Origin: Anoxybacterium sp963668245
GTDB lineage: Bacteria > Bacillota > Clostridia > Peptostreptococcales > Anaerovoracaceae
Assembly: GCA_963668245.2 (NCBI GenBank)
Contig: OY764195.2
Coordinates: 1,922,001-1,986,000 of the forward strand
DNA length: 64,000 nt
Reading direction: 5' to 3'
Shown here: positions 9,467-17,687 of the stretch, in pieces
Numbering within the stretch: the stretch's first letter is position 1
How the letters are laid out: each line of letters starts with the position of its first letter
Translations under genes and position numbers: made by a program
Notes under the pieces: model-generated
The model's database searches: none
What the model was told of the DNA's origin: nothing
Seen by the model: the letters and a program-made list of their open reading frames with translations, nothing else

Positions 9467-9742
9467 ATGAAAACAAAGAAGATTCCTATGCGCAGATGCG
9501 TAGGATGCATGGAATCAAAAGCGAAAAGAGAATTGATTCGTATCGTTGCATCCGAAGACGGTCCTAAAATAGATTTGACGGGAAAAGCAAATGGTAGAGG
9601 AATATATCTGTGCCCAAACACAGAGTGCTTTTCCAAAGCCAGAAAGAAAAAGGCTATAGGCAGAGGTTTAGAGGTAGAAATAGGAGAACAAGAGCTGGAC
9701 AATTTGTTTAAGGAGCTAGCTGAGCATGAAAAAAAAGATTGA
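9467..9742 (+). CDS. rnpM: RNase P modulator RnpM (YlxR family)
   Basis: A 91-aa YlxR-family RNA-binding protein. The signatures RRCVGCMESKAKRELIRIV and GRGIYLCPNTECFSKARKKKAI match the family's CxxC-containing and GRGxYLC motifs. In Bacillus the family member is reported to bind RNase P RNA and modulate its activity; that is family knowledge, not visible here. The gene overlaps ylxQ by 17 bases and lies between nusA and infB, its conserved position. The RNase P RNA gene is also in this window, about 28 kb downstream. Confidence 0.93.
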   Translation: MKTKKIPMRRCVGCMESKAKRELIRIVASEDGPKIDLTGKANGRGIYLCPNTECFSKARKKKAIGRGLEVEIGEQELDNLFKELAEHEKKD

Positions 9743-10031
9743 TAGTTATTTAGGCTTTGCAGCCAAATCAAGACAATTGGTATCGGGCTATCATACTTGT
9801 TTTCATTCGATCAAGCAAAATAAGCTAAAACTGCTAATTCTTTCAGAGGATATATCTGAAAATACAGCAAAAAAGCTGACGAAGCTCGCACAAGAAAAGA
9901 AAATTCCATTACGTATCTATGGACAATCAGATGAACTGTCAAGGGTGTCAGGAAACCAGGAACGAGGAATTTTTGGCGTAACTGATCAAAACTTTGCAGA
10001 CGTTATATTAAAAGAAATTGACGGAAAATAA
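9726..10031 (+). CDS. ylxQ: L7Ae-family ribosomal-type protein YlxQ
   Basis: A 101-aa member of the L7Ae/L30e/S12e family, small alpha-beta-alpha proteins that often recognise kink-turn RNA. The core motifs are visible: YLGFAAKSRQLVSGYHTC, LLILSEDISENTAKKL and GVTDQNFADVIL. It starts inside the end of rnpM and ends 18 bases before infB. The cellular role of YlxQ is still poorly defined; its position suggests a link to ribosome function. Confidence 0.9.
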   Translation: MKKKIDSYLGFAAKSRQLVSGYHTCFHSIKQNKLKLLILSEDISENTAKKLTKLAQEKKIPLRIYGQSDELSRVSGNQERGIFGVTDQNFADVILKEIDGK

Positions 10032-10049
10032 TAGAATGGAGGTGTTCTT

Positions 10050-12770
10050 ATGTCCAGTTTAAAAGTACATGAATTAGCAAAAGAACTGAATATGAGTAGT
10101 AAAGATATCTTAGATAAACTAAACGCTATGGGTATTGATGCCAAGAGCCATATGAGCGTTTTATCAGATATGGATGTAATCGCATTAAAAAACACGGTGC
10201 TTCGTGGAAAAAGTGGAGCGGAAACAAAAATTGTAAAGGTAGCACCGAAAAAGAATGAAGGTACTCACGTTGAGGAAGATGTAAAAGTTGTGGTGAAAGC
10301 TGCAACGCATCCGACCGCAAGCCCTGAAACAAGAGGGGTTAAGGGAAACACACAGAAACCTCAACAAAGACAGACTCATCCACAAAATGATAACCGTATG
10401 CAGAACTCATCTCATACACAAAGTACGAATCATACCCAGAACTCATCCCATAATCAGAGCATAAATCATGCTCAAAACTCATCTCACAACCAGAGTTCTT
10501 CTAATGGTCAAAGGCAATCCCAAGGAACTACGCAACAGAATAGAAGCACTCCGAATGGAACAAGACCACAAGGAGGAGCACCACGAAACAATAACGGAAC
10601 ACAGCAGCAAAGACCAACGTCTCATCAAGGACAACAAACTCGTCAGTTCAAAAATGAAGATAATCAGGCAAAAGGAAATGAAAGAAGAGAAATGAATCAA
10701 AAACCAAATGATACGAGACAGGGAACTCAAGGAAACCAAAGACCACAACAGAATAATAAGCCGAGTGGAAACCAACCGGGCGATGGAAGACCTCCTCAAA
10801 GAAACAACAATACCAATCCGCAAGATAACCGAAATCGACCTGGACAGAACAACAATAATAGTACTAACAACAATAATAACAACAATAATAACAACAATAA
10901 TAACAGACCACAGAGAAATCAGAACGGCCCACAACAGCTTCAAAAACCTGTAAGACAAAAACAACAAAAACAACCAAAACAGGTTGAACCAGAAATCAAT
11001 ATGGAAGAATTGGCTCCTGGAACAAAGATTATTAATGTTCCAATCACCGTTGCAGGTTTTGCTGATCAAATTGAAAAGTCTACCTCTCAGGTTATTATGG
11101 CACTGATGAAGCTAGGAATTATGGCAAACATCAATCAGAATATTGATGAAGATACGGTTGTAGTTTTAGGTGAAGATTTAGGGGTTCCAATCCTTGTAGG
11201 AAAAGTACAGAAAGAAATGGTTGAAGAAGGTCTTGAACTGTTTGAAGATAAAGAGGAGGATTTAAAAGACAGACCTCCTATCATTACTGTTATGGGACAC
11301 GTTGATCATGGTAAAACTTCATTACTTGATGCGATTCGTAAGACCAATGTGACATCCACAGAATCTGGTGGTATTACTCAGCATATCGGAGCATCAGAAG
11401 TTCTTTTAAATGGACAAAAAATTGTATTTTTAGACACACCAGGCCATGAAGCGTTTACCGCAATGAGAGCCAGAGGTGCTCACGTTACTGATATTGCGGT
11501 TCTAGTGGTTGCAGCAGATGATAGCGTAAAACCACAAACAATCGAAGCAATTAGTCATGCAAAAGCAGCGAATGTTCCGATTATTGTCGCAATTAATAAA
11601 ATGGATAAGCCTGGAGCAGATCCAACTCGTGTAAAACAAGATTTGACTGAACATGGTATTCTTATTGAAGAATGGGGCGGAGATACAATTTGTGTTCCTG
11701 TTTCCGCCAAATCTGGTGAAGGAATTGATCATTTGCTGGAAATGATTTTGCTTCAAGCGGAAGTACTTGAACTAAGAGCAAATCCGAATCGTTTCGCAAT
11801 GGGGACCGTTATTGAAGCCAGATTGGATAAAGCAAGAGGTGCGGTTGCAACCTTATTGGTACTAAACGGTACACTTCAAGCTGGAATGAGTGTTGTGGCA
11901 GGAACTTGTTGTGGTAGAATTAAGGCAATGACAAACTTTAAGGGAGACAGTATTCATAAAGCTGGCCCAGCAACTGCGGTAGAGATTCTTGGATTAACTG
12001 AAGTTCCAGAAGCTGGTGATGAGTTTAATGCTTTGAAGGATGATCGTGTTGCAAGAGAAATCGCTGAAAATAGAAGAATTAAATTACGGGAAGAAGTAAT
12101 GGCTAGAAATTCTAGCATCACATTAGAACAATTGTTTAGTCAGATTCAAGAAGGGGAAATAAAAGAACTGAACTTGATTATCAAAGGTGACGTACAAGGT
12201 TCTGTTGGTGCACTGACTCAGTCATTGGAAAAATTGAAAAACGAAAATGTTAAAGTACGAATTATCCATTCTGGTGTTGGTACCGTAACAGAGTCAGACG
12301 TAATGCTTGCAAATACATCTGGTGCGATTATTATCGCTTTTAACGTAAGACCAAGTTCAGGTGTCACATTGCTGGCAGACAGAGAAAGCGTTGAAATTAG
12401 AACTTACCGTGTTATCTATGATGTGATTGATGAAGTAGAATCTGCAATGAAGGGCATGCTTGACCCTATGTTTAAAGAAGTAGTCTTAGGTAAACTTGAG
12501 ATCAGAAATACGTTTAAGGTGCCGAATATTGGTATCATCGGCGGTGCTTACGTTCTGGAAGGAAAAGTTCTGCGTAATGCTGAAATCAGACTGGTCCGTG
12601 ACGGCATTGTGATTCATGAGGGAAAAATATCATCCTTAAAGAGATTTAAAGATGATGTGAAAGAAGTCAATCATGGGTATGAGTGTGGTATTGGTATAGA
12701 AAACTATAATGACATCAAAGAAGGGGACATCGTAGAAGCCTTTAAGATGGAAGAAGTAGAAAGAAAATAG
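10050..12770 (+). CDS. infB: Translation initiation factor IF-2
   Basis: IF-2 is the GTPase that delivers initiator tRNA to the 30S subunit and promotes subunit joining. At 906 aa it has an IF2-N domain (1-52, LAKELNMSSKDILDKLNAMG), a long disordered linker (about 75-320), a second IF2-N domain (about 325-395), the G domain (GHVDHGKT near residue 416, DTPGHE, NKMDKP), two OB-fold beta-barrel domains, and the IF2 core. The linker is unusual: three near-identical 12-residue repeats starting NSSH, then an almost pure Asn tract encoded by AAC/AAT triplets. The GGAGGTG ribosome-binding site is good. Confidence 0.97.
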   Translation: MSSLKVHELAKELNMSSKDILDKLNAMGIDAKSHMSVLSDMDVIALKNTVLRGKSGAETKIVKVAPKKNEGTHVEEDVKVVVKAATHPTASPETRGVKGNTQKPQQRQTHPQNDNRMQNSSHTQSTNHTQNSSHNQSINHAQNSSHNQSSSNGQRQSQGTTQQNRSTPNGTRPQGGAPRNNNGTQQQRPTSHQGQQTRQFKNEDNQAKGNERREMNQKPNDTRQGTQGNQRPQQNNKPSGNQPGDGRPPQRNNNTNPQDNRNRPGQNNNNSTNNNNNNNNNNNNNRPQRNQNGPQQLQKPVRQKQQKQPKQVEPEINMEELAPGTKIINVPITVAGFADQIEKSTSQVIMALMKLGIMANINQNIDEDTVVVLGEDLGVPILVGKVQKEMVEEGLELFEDKEEDLKDRPPIITVMGHVDHGKTSLLDAIRKTNVTSTESGGITQHIGASEVLLNGQKIVFLDTPGHEAFTAMRARGAHVTDIAVLVVAADDSVKPQTIEAISHAKAANVPIIVAINKMDKPGADPTRVKQDLTEHGILIEEWGGDTICVPVSAKSGEGIDHLLEMILLQAEVLELRANPNRFAMGTVIEARLDKARGAVATLLVLNGTLQAGMSVVAGTCCGRIKAMTNFKGDSIHKAGPATAVEILGLTEVPEAGDEFNALKDDRVAREIAENRRIKLREEVMARNSSITLEQLFSQIQEGEIKELNLIIKGDVQGSVGALTQSLEKLKNENVKVRIIHSGVGTVTESDVMLANTSGAIIIAFNVRPSSGVTLLADRESVEIRTYRVIYDVIDEVESAMKGMLDPMFKEVVLGKLEIRNTFKVPNIGIIGGAYVLEGKVLRNAEIRLVRDGIVIHEGKISSLKRFKDDVKEVNHGYECGIGIENYNDIKEGDIVEAFKMEEVERK
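10404..10511 (+). repeat. Three 36-bp tandem repeats inside infB
   Basis: Three consecutive 36-base units at 10404, 10440 and 10476 each encode a 12-residue unit of the form NSSHxQSxNHxQ; the third has drifted at its end. They lie in the disordered linker of IF-2. Confidence 0.85.
10848..10904 (+). repeat. AAC/AAT triplet tract (poly-asparagine) in infB
   Basis: Nineteen codons, nearly all AAC or AAT in the order AAC-AAT-AAT or AAC-AAC-AAT, encode an Asn run broken only by Ser-Thr. This is a triplet microsatellite within an essential gene, in the disordered linker between the N-terminal and G domains. Confidence 0.9.
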
Positions 12771-12785
12771 ATAGAGGGTAAACGA

Positions 12786-13202
12786 ATGGGGAAGGGTTAT
12801 AGAAAAGGTCGTCTTGGTGAAGAAATCAGAAAAATCGTCAGCGATCTAATCCTCAGAGAAATCAAAGATCCAAGGTTGACTGGAATTGTCAGTGTTTCGG
12901 CAGTGGAAGTGACTGAAGATGGCAGTTATGCCACAATTTATATTTCCGCTTTGGGAAGTTCAAACTCAGGTGAATCTGCAAATGATGAAAAGAATGATGT
13001 TCTTGCAGCGTTTAAGAGCGCAAAAGGATTGATTCGAAAAGAAATTGGTAGACAAATTAAACTGAGACACGTGCCAGATTTGGTTTTTAAGATGGATCAA
13101 TCTTTAGAATACGGAAGACATATTTCAAAGATACTTGATAATCTAGGGATAGAAAAAACGGTAGAAGATGATGAAGAACAACTTGATACAGATAGCGAAT
13201 AA
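12786..13202 (+). CDS. rbfA: 30S ribosome-binding factor RbfA
   Basis: RbfA binds the 30S subunit late in assembly near the 16S rRNA 5' helix. The KH-like fold is recognisable from the N terminus (GYRKGRLGEEIRKIVSDLILREIKDPRL) through LRHVPDLVFKMDQSLEYGRHISKIL. The 138 aa includes an acidic C-terminal tail (EDDEEQLDTDSE). The first codons of nrnA overlap this tail in another frame by 35 bases. Confidence 0.95.
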   Translation: MGKGYRKGRLGEEIRKIVSDLILREIKDPRLTGIVSVSAVEVTEDGSYATIYISALGSSNSGESANDEKNDVLAAFKSAKGLIRKEIGRQIKLRHVPDLVFKMDQSLEYGRHISKILDNLGIEKTVEDDEEQLDTDSE

Positions 13203-14178
13203 ATTAAAAGAAGCAGAATCTATATTGCTATATCCACACATCCTTATGGATGGAGATACTTTGGGATCGTCCATAGCATTATGTAGGGCCCTTAGACTCA
13301 TGGGAAAGCAAGCGTACATTTTGATAGAGGATGATATTCCTAATTACTTGATGTTTTTAGAAGAGGATTATTGTACGTATGATTCTCAGATCATAGAAAA
13401 TCCTGATATCTCTATCTCAATTGATTGTAGTGATATTCAGCGGTTTTTCAAGAGAAAAGAAAAATTCTTAACTGGAAAAACCAGTGTTTGTGTGGATCAC
13501 CATCGTACAAATAGTTTTTTTGCAGAATTAAATTATATCGATGAGAATGCAGCAGCAACTGGTGAAATTATTTTTGAATTGTTGAAGGCAATGAATGCTG
13601 ATATTGATGTAACAGTTGCTGAGGCAATTTATACCGCGATTACAACTGATACAGGCAATTTTCAATACACCAACACAACGAAAAAGACCCACTTGATTGT
13701 TGCAGAGTTGTTTGATATCGGGATTGATTTGGAAAAAATTAGTGTTGAAATATATCAAAACATTCGACATGAAAAGTTAAAGATTATGAATGAAGTAATT
13801 GGTACCATTGAAATGCTTTGTCATGGAAAAGCGGATATTGCCTACGTAACGACGGAAATGCTAAATAAAACGGGTGCTTTGATGGAAGAGACAGAAGGGA
13901 TTATTGAGACCCTTCGAAACATTAGCGGTGTTGAAATTTCAGGATTTTTGAAAGAACTACGACCCAATGAAATTAAAGTCAGCATGCGATCCAAGACATA
14001 TGGAGATGTGTCAGAAATATCCCAAATCTTTGGGGGAGGCGGTCACAAAAAGGCTGCAGGCTGCACCATACATGCTCCTTTGAACGAAGCAAAGAAATTG
14101 ATTGCTGATGCGATAACCGCCCACTTGCAATGCGTAGAAACAGATAAGGAAACAGATAAGGAAACAGATAAGGCATGA
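13168..14178 (+). CDS. nrnA: DHH-family bifunctional oligoribonuclease / pAp phosphatase NrnA
   Basis: Manganese-dependent DHH/DHHA1 phosphoesterase that degrades short RNA oligonucleotides and 3'-phosphoadenosine 5'-phosphate. Motifs are HILMDGDTLGSS (motif I), SIDCSD, VDHHRTNSFF (the DHH motif), and the DHHA1 glycine motif FGGGGHKKAAGC. The catalytic protein is about 325 aa and ends in a short repeat tail, ETDK three times, coded by a 12-base tandem repeat. The start is not certain: ATG at 13168 or 13171, or TTG at 13183, all within the end of rbfA. Its stop overlaps the truB start. The rbfA-nrnA-truB-ribF order is conserved in Firmicutes. Confidence 0.93.
   Translation: MMKNNLIQIANKLKEAESILLYPHILMDGDTLGSSIALCRALRLMGKQAYILIEDDIPNYLMFLEEDYCTYDSQIIENPDISISIDCSDIQRFFKRKEKFLTGKTSVCVDHHRTNSFFAELNYIDENAAATGEIIFELLKAMNADIDVTVAEAIYTAITTDTGNFQYTNTTKKTHLIVAELFDIGIDLEKISVEIYQNIRHEKLKIMNEVIGTIEMLCHGKADIAYVTTEMLNKTGALMEETEGIIETLRNISGVEISGFLKELRPNEIKVSMRSKTYGDVSEISQIFGGGGHKKAAGCTIHAPLNEAKKLIADAITAHLQCVETDKETDKETDKA
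14137..14172 (+). repeat. 12-bp tandem repeat, three copies, at the 3' end of nrnA
   Basis: GAAACAGATAAG is repeated exactly three times (14137-14148, 14149-14160, 14161-14172), directly before the last codon and stop of nrnA. Each copy adds Glu-Thr-Asp-Lys, so slippage changes tail length without shifting frame. Confidence 0.95.
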
Positions 14179-15155
14179 TTCGAGATGGGATTATCAATCT
14201 TCTCAAACCGGCGGGAATGACTTCACATGATGGAGTTTCTATGCTTAGAAGATTAACTGGAATAAAGAGAATAGGACATACGGGTACACTTGATCCAATG
14301 GCGGTCGGTGTACTTCCTTTATGTATTGGAAGCGCGGCTAGAATTACAGAATATTTGGATTTGGATTTGAAACAATATCGCTGTGAAATGCAACTTGGGA
14401 TAGAAACAGATACTCAGGATATTTGGGGTGAAGTTTTGACTCATATGCCAGATCGGATTCCCCAGGAGAAAAATAAAATTGAGCAAGTTTTGTCCTCCTT
14501 TCAAGGGCTGATTTCACAGTATCCTCCAAACTATTCAGCAGTACGTGTCAATGGAAAGCGATTGTATGAATATGCTCGAAATGGAGAGCAAGTTGAGGTT
14601 AAACCGAGAGAGGTTTACGTTAAGAATATTACGGTTGTCCATTGTAACACAACAACTGGAAAGGTACTCTTTGATGTAACGTGCTCAAAAGGGACATATA
14701 TTCGAGCAATTTGTCATGATACGGGACGTGCACTTGGCTGTGGAGCAGCCATGAGTTTTCTAGTTCGTACAGCCAGCGGAGCTTTTGATTTAAATCATAC
14801 AGTCACTATTGAAGAGATGAAAATCAATGGAGTAGAACCGTATCTTTTGGAACCTGATTTTCCACTGGTTCATTTTGGAAAAGGGTTTGTTCATAAAGAC
14901 CGTGGTAAGTGGTTTGCAAATGGAGGTCATCTTCGCATCAGCGAAGTTACCATCTCAAAAGAACCAACTTACTTAAACGTAAAACCACATATTGAGGTAA
15001 GACCTGAATATCGGGAAGCATATAATATTTATTTGGCAGATGAAAATTCCCAGAATAACTCACAAGTTTTTATTGGAGTTGCATTTTATCATTCTGAAGA
15101 AAAAAAACTGGTTGCCGACAAAATATTTGCCAATGACAGAAGTATTTTTGACTAA
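14175..15155 (+). CDS. truB: tRNA pseudouridine(55) synthase TruB
   Basis: TruB isomerises U55 in the T-arm of tRNAs. Catalytic motif GHTGTLDPMAVGVLPLCIG contains the nucleophilic Asp, and YPPNYSAVRVNGKRLYEYAR, VTCSKGTYIRAI and the C-terminal region are typical. At 326 aa it is slightly long. The extra C-terminal residues after about 240 form a PUA-like extension (KWFANGGHLRI...YNIYLADEN). The start overlaps the nrnA stop (ATGA). Confidence 0.95.
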   Translation: MIRDGIINLLKPAGMTSHDGVSMLRRLTGIKRIGHTGTLDPMAVGVLPLCIGSAARITEYLDLDLKQYRCEMQLGIETDTQDIWGEVLTHMPDRIPQEKNKIEQVLSSFQGLISQYPPNYSAVRVNGKRLYEYARNGEQVEVKPREVYVKNITVVHCNTTTGKVLFDVTCSKGTYIRAICHDTGRALGCGAAMSFLVRTASGAFDLNHTVTIEEMKINGVEPYLLEPDFPLVHFGKGFVHKDRGKWFANGGHLRISEVTISKEPTYLNVKPHIEVRPEYREAYNIYLADENSQNNSQVFIGVAFYHSEEKKLVADKIFANDRSIFD

Positions 15156-15245
15156 GTGATTGATGAAGTCTTTCGAACGGGGTATTATGATTTTGTAAGG
15201 CTAGTAAGCCAAATTAGATTTATTTTCTTTAGGCAGGGATCAGAT

Positions 15246-16193
15246 ATGAAGCAATTTAATACACTTGATGAAATTAAAAATATAAAAGAAACCGTTGTTG
15301 CGTTAGGCAATTTTGATGGTGTCCATAAGGGGCATCAGGAATTAATTCGCAGAACGGTAAAGAGTGCAAAAATGGCAGGGCTCAAGAGTGCTGTTTTTAC
15401 CTTTGCAAACCATCCCAAGAACGTATTGGCAGGAAAACCTGTTATTAAGAATATTTTGTATCCTGAGGATAAAGCGCAGATTATTAAATCTCTTGGAGTG
15501 GATTATTTGTTTTCCCTTGAGTTTGATGATAGAATTATGCACCTATCCGCCCACGAGTTTATTCAGACGCTTTTGCTTGGTTCATTTCGCATGAAAGAAG
15601 CGTATTGTGGGTTTAATTATCATTTTGGTTATCATGCTGAGGGTAGCCCAGAGACACTGATGGCAGAAGGATTGAAAAATGGATTCGGAATTCATGTTTT
15701 AGAACCTTTTAAAATTGACGGAAACTTGGTGAGTAGTTCCTTTATTCGTAATCTCATTGGTGAAGGTCGAGTTGGTGAATGCAAAAAATATATGGGCAGA
15801 AATTATTCTGTTGGTGGGGAAGTTGTGGTAGGAAATCGAATTGGCAGAACCATAGGATTTCCTACGTCTAATATTCTAATTGATGAAGCTATGGTTACAC
15901 CTGCACACGGGGTATATGTGACCTATTGCAATTATAATGGAACGTGCTATCAAGGGGTGACTAACGTTGGAATCAAACCAACCATAGGAGACAATAAAAA
16001 GAATATTGAGACACATATTTTTAATTTTAGCAAGGATTTATATGGGAAAAATATTCGTGTTGAGTTCTTAGAACGAATACGCCCTGAAATAAAATTTGAC
16101 AGTGTAGAAAATCTTGCAAGACAAATTGAAAATGATTGTATTGCTGCAGAACAGTTCCATGCTAGTTTAGACAAGATTCAAGAAAAAAAATAA
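15246..16193 (+). CDS. ribF: Bifunctional riboflavin kinase / FAD synthetase
   Basis: Converts riboflavin to FMN and FMN to FAD. The N-terminal FAD synthetase domain shows VVALGNFDGVHKGHQEL (nucleotidyltransferase HxGH motif) and SSSFIRNLIGEG. The C-terminal kinase domain shows GNRIGRTIGFPTSNI and GVTNVGIKPT. The start at 15246 (MKQFNTLDEI) gives 315 aa, the usual size, and has AGGCAGGG upstream. The same frame is open for 90 bases more back to a GTG after truB, but that stretch does not match the family. Confidence 0.95.
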   Translation: MKQFNTLDEIKNIKETVVALGNFDGVHKGHQELIRRTVKSAKMAGLKSAVFTFANHPKNVLAGKPVIKNILYPEDKAQIIKSLGVDYLFSLEFDDRIMHLSAHEFIQTLLLGSFRMKEAYCGFNYHFGYHAEGSPETLMAEGLKNGFGIHVLEPFKIDGNLVSSSFIRNLIGEGRVGECKKYMGRNYSVGGEVVVGNRIGRTIGFPTSNILIDEAMVTPAHGVYVTYCNYNGTCYQGVTNVGIKPTIGDNKKNIETHIFNFSKDLYGKNIRVEFLERIRPEIKFDSVENLARQIENDCIAAEQFHASLDKIQEKK

Positions 16194-16200
16194 AAATATC

Positions 16201-16229
16201 TTGACAAATGATTGATTTGCGGTTAGCAT
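16201..16229 (+). promoter_or_regulatory. Sigma-A promoter of the aromatic operon
   Basis: TTGACA (16201-16206), a 17-base spacer, and TAGCAT (16224-16229). Transcription would start near 16236, just upstream of the T-box leader. Confidence 0.85.
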
Positions 16230-16244
16230 AGTTTTAATCGATAA

Positions 16245-16527
16245 TAGTAAAAAGCTATGAAAGAGGAAAGTAGGAACAAGGGACCTAGCAGGGATTACCC
16301 ATCATGACTGGAAGTGGGTATTAGAGAAGTTGTTGTGAAGTTCCCTCTTGAGCTCCAGGCTGAACACAATAGTAGGCTTAGGCGTATTCCCACGTTATAG
16401 GGATAGAATATTGTTTTACAGTATTTGAAAACGAGTGCAGTGCAACACAGTACTGAATTTGGGTGGTATCGCGGAAGATATAAATTGCAACCTTTCGTCC
16501 CTTGTAGGGATGAAGGGTTTTTTTGTT
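16245..16527 (+). ncRNA. T-box riboswitch, specifier read as UUC (Phe)
   Basis: This leader fills most of the 411-base gap before aroF. Stem I has a lower helix (AAGAGG paired with CCTCTT) around an internal loop whose 5' side carries AGTA and whose 3' side reads GAAG-TTC. The triplet TTC at 16341-16343 is read as a phenylalanine specifier. The antiterminator bulge GGGTGGTATCGCGG is at 16461-16474; its variable base U would pair with discriminator A73, which fits tRNA-Phe. The competing intrinsic terminator is at 16491-16525, a stem with one bulge followed by a T run. Uncharged tRNA-Phe should permit read-through into aroF-aroB-aroC-pheA-aroA. The class is certain; the specifier is my manual fold. 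Confidence 0.93.
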
Positions 16528-16604
16528 TTATTTCAGACTTTTTGCTATTCAATCGGCTATCCGTAGAAGTATTTATCACTGAAACCAAAAAGGAGAATGA
16601 AAAA

Positions 16605-17618
16605 ATGATTATTGTATTAAAAAATGGAACGACACAAGAAGATATTAATAAAATCTCAGGATGGCTTAGTCGTTATGATGTAGAAGTTTGCCCAATTGTT
16701 GGTGCTGAAAAAACAATCCTTGGAGTAGTGGGAGATACCACAACCATTGATAGAAGTTCGGCGTATCTAAGTGATTATGTGGACAAGATTATTAAGGTTC
16801 AAGAACCATATAAAAGAGCGAATCGAAAAATGCATCTCGAAGACACGATTGTAAATGTGGGTGGCGTTCAGGTTGGCGGCAAAAGGATTGCTGTAATGGC
16901 AGGACCGTGCTCTGTAGAAGGGGAACCTCAGATTGTGGATATCGCAAAACATATCAAAGATTCTGGGGCAACAATCATTCGTGGGGGTGCATGGAAACCT
17001 AGATCTTCACCGTATTCTTTCCAAGGTCTAAAAGCGGAAGGACTAGACTTACTAAACATTGCAAAGGCAGAGACGGGACTTCCAATCGTAACGGAAATCA
17101 CCAATCCTGCTCATGTGGAAAAATTCATTGGCAAAGTGGACTGCTTTCAAGTTGGCGCTCGTAATATGCAGAATTTTGAATTACTAATTGAGCTTGGAAA
17201 GGCAAGAATTCCAGTGTTGCTGAAAAGAGGGTTCTCCAATACATTAGAGGAGTTTCTCATGTCAGCAGAATATATTTTAAGCGGCGGAAATGAAAATGTG
17301 ATATTATGTGAAAGAGGGATTCGAACAAATGAAACATTCACAAGGAATACCCTCGATATTAGTGCTGTGCCCGCACTAAAAAATTTAAGTCACTTGCCAG
17401 TCGTCGTTGATCCATCCCATGCTTCAGGAAAAGCTTGGATGGTAGAATCATTATCCATGGCCGCAATTGCTGCGGGTGCAGATGGACTAATGATTGAAGT
17501 TCACAATGACCCACAAAACGCATTGAGTGATGGTGCTCAAAGTTTGACGTATGAAATGTTTGATTCTACTATGAGAAAGCTTAAGGCGATTGCTGATGTA
17601 GTGGGAAGAGAACTCTAA
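16605..17618 (+). CDS. aroF: 3-deoxy-7-phosphoheptulonate synthase (DAHP synthase, type I-beta with N-terminal regulatory domain)
   Basis: First enzyme of the shikimate pathway, condensing phosphoenolpyruvate with erythrose 4-phosphate. Residues 1-70 form a ferredoxin-like regulatory domain of the Thermotoga DAHP synthase type, which in that family mediates feedback by Tyr/Phe. The barrel follows: AGPCSVEG, RGGAWKPRSSPYSFQG, QVGARNMQNFELL, KRG, CERGIRT and DPSHASG. The start at 16605 has AAGGAGAATG upstream and gives 337 aa; the same frame is open back into the T-box but that part is leader RNA. First gene of the Phe T-box operon. Confidence 0.95.
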   Translation: MIIVLKNGTTQEDINKISGWLSRYDVEVCPIVGAEKTILGVVGDTTTIDRSSAYLSDYVDKIIKVQEPYKRANRKMHLEDTIVNVGGVQVGGKRIAVMAGPCSVEGEPQIVDIAKHIKDSGATIIRGGAWKPRSSPYSFQGLKAEGLDLLNIAKAETGLPIVTEITNPAHVEKFIGKVDCFQVGARNMQNFELLIELGKARIPVLLKRGFSNTLEEFLMSAEYILSGGNENVILCERGIRTNETFTRNTLDISAVPALKNLSHLPVVVDPSHASGKAWMVESLSMAAIAAGADGLMIEVHNDPQNALSDGAQSLTYEMFDSTMRKLKAIADVVGREL

Positions 17619-17687
17619 GCTTCTGGAAAAGGATAATGAGATTGAGAAGATGCGATTGGGCAAAAAAAAGATAAGGTAGAGGTTCAT

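Noticed and set aside
10479..11069. 196-codon open frame on the minus strand opposite infB
   Set aside because: It is a by-product of the Asn/Gln-rich repeats (AAC/AAT reversed gives Val/Ile codons); it has no recognisable domain.
16425..16604. In-frame N-terminal extension of aroF
   Set aside because: The frame is open but runs through the T-box antiterminator and terminator; the real start at 16605 has a ribosome-binding site and matches the family.
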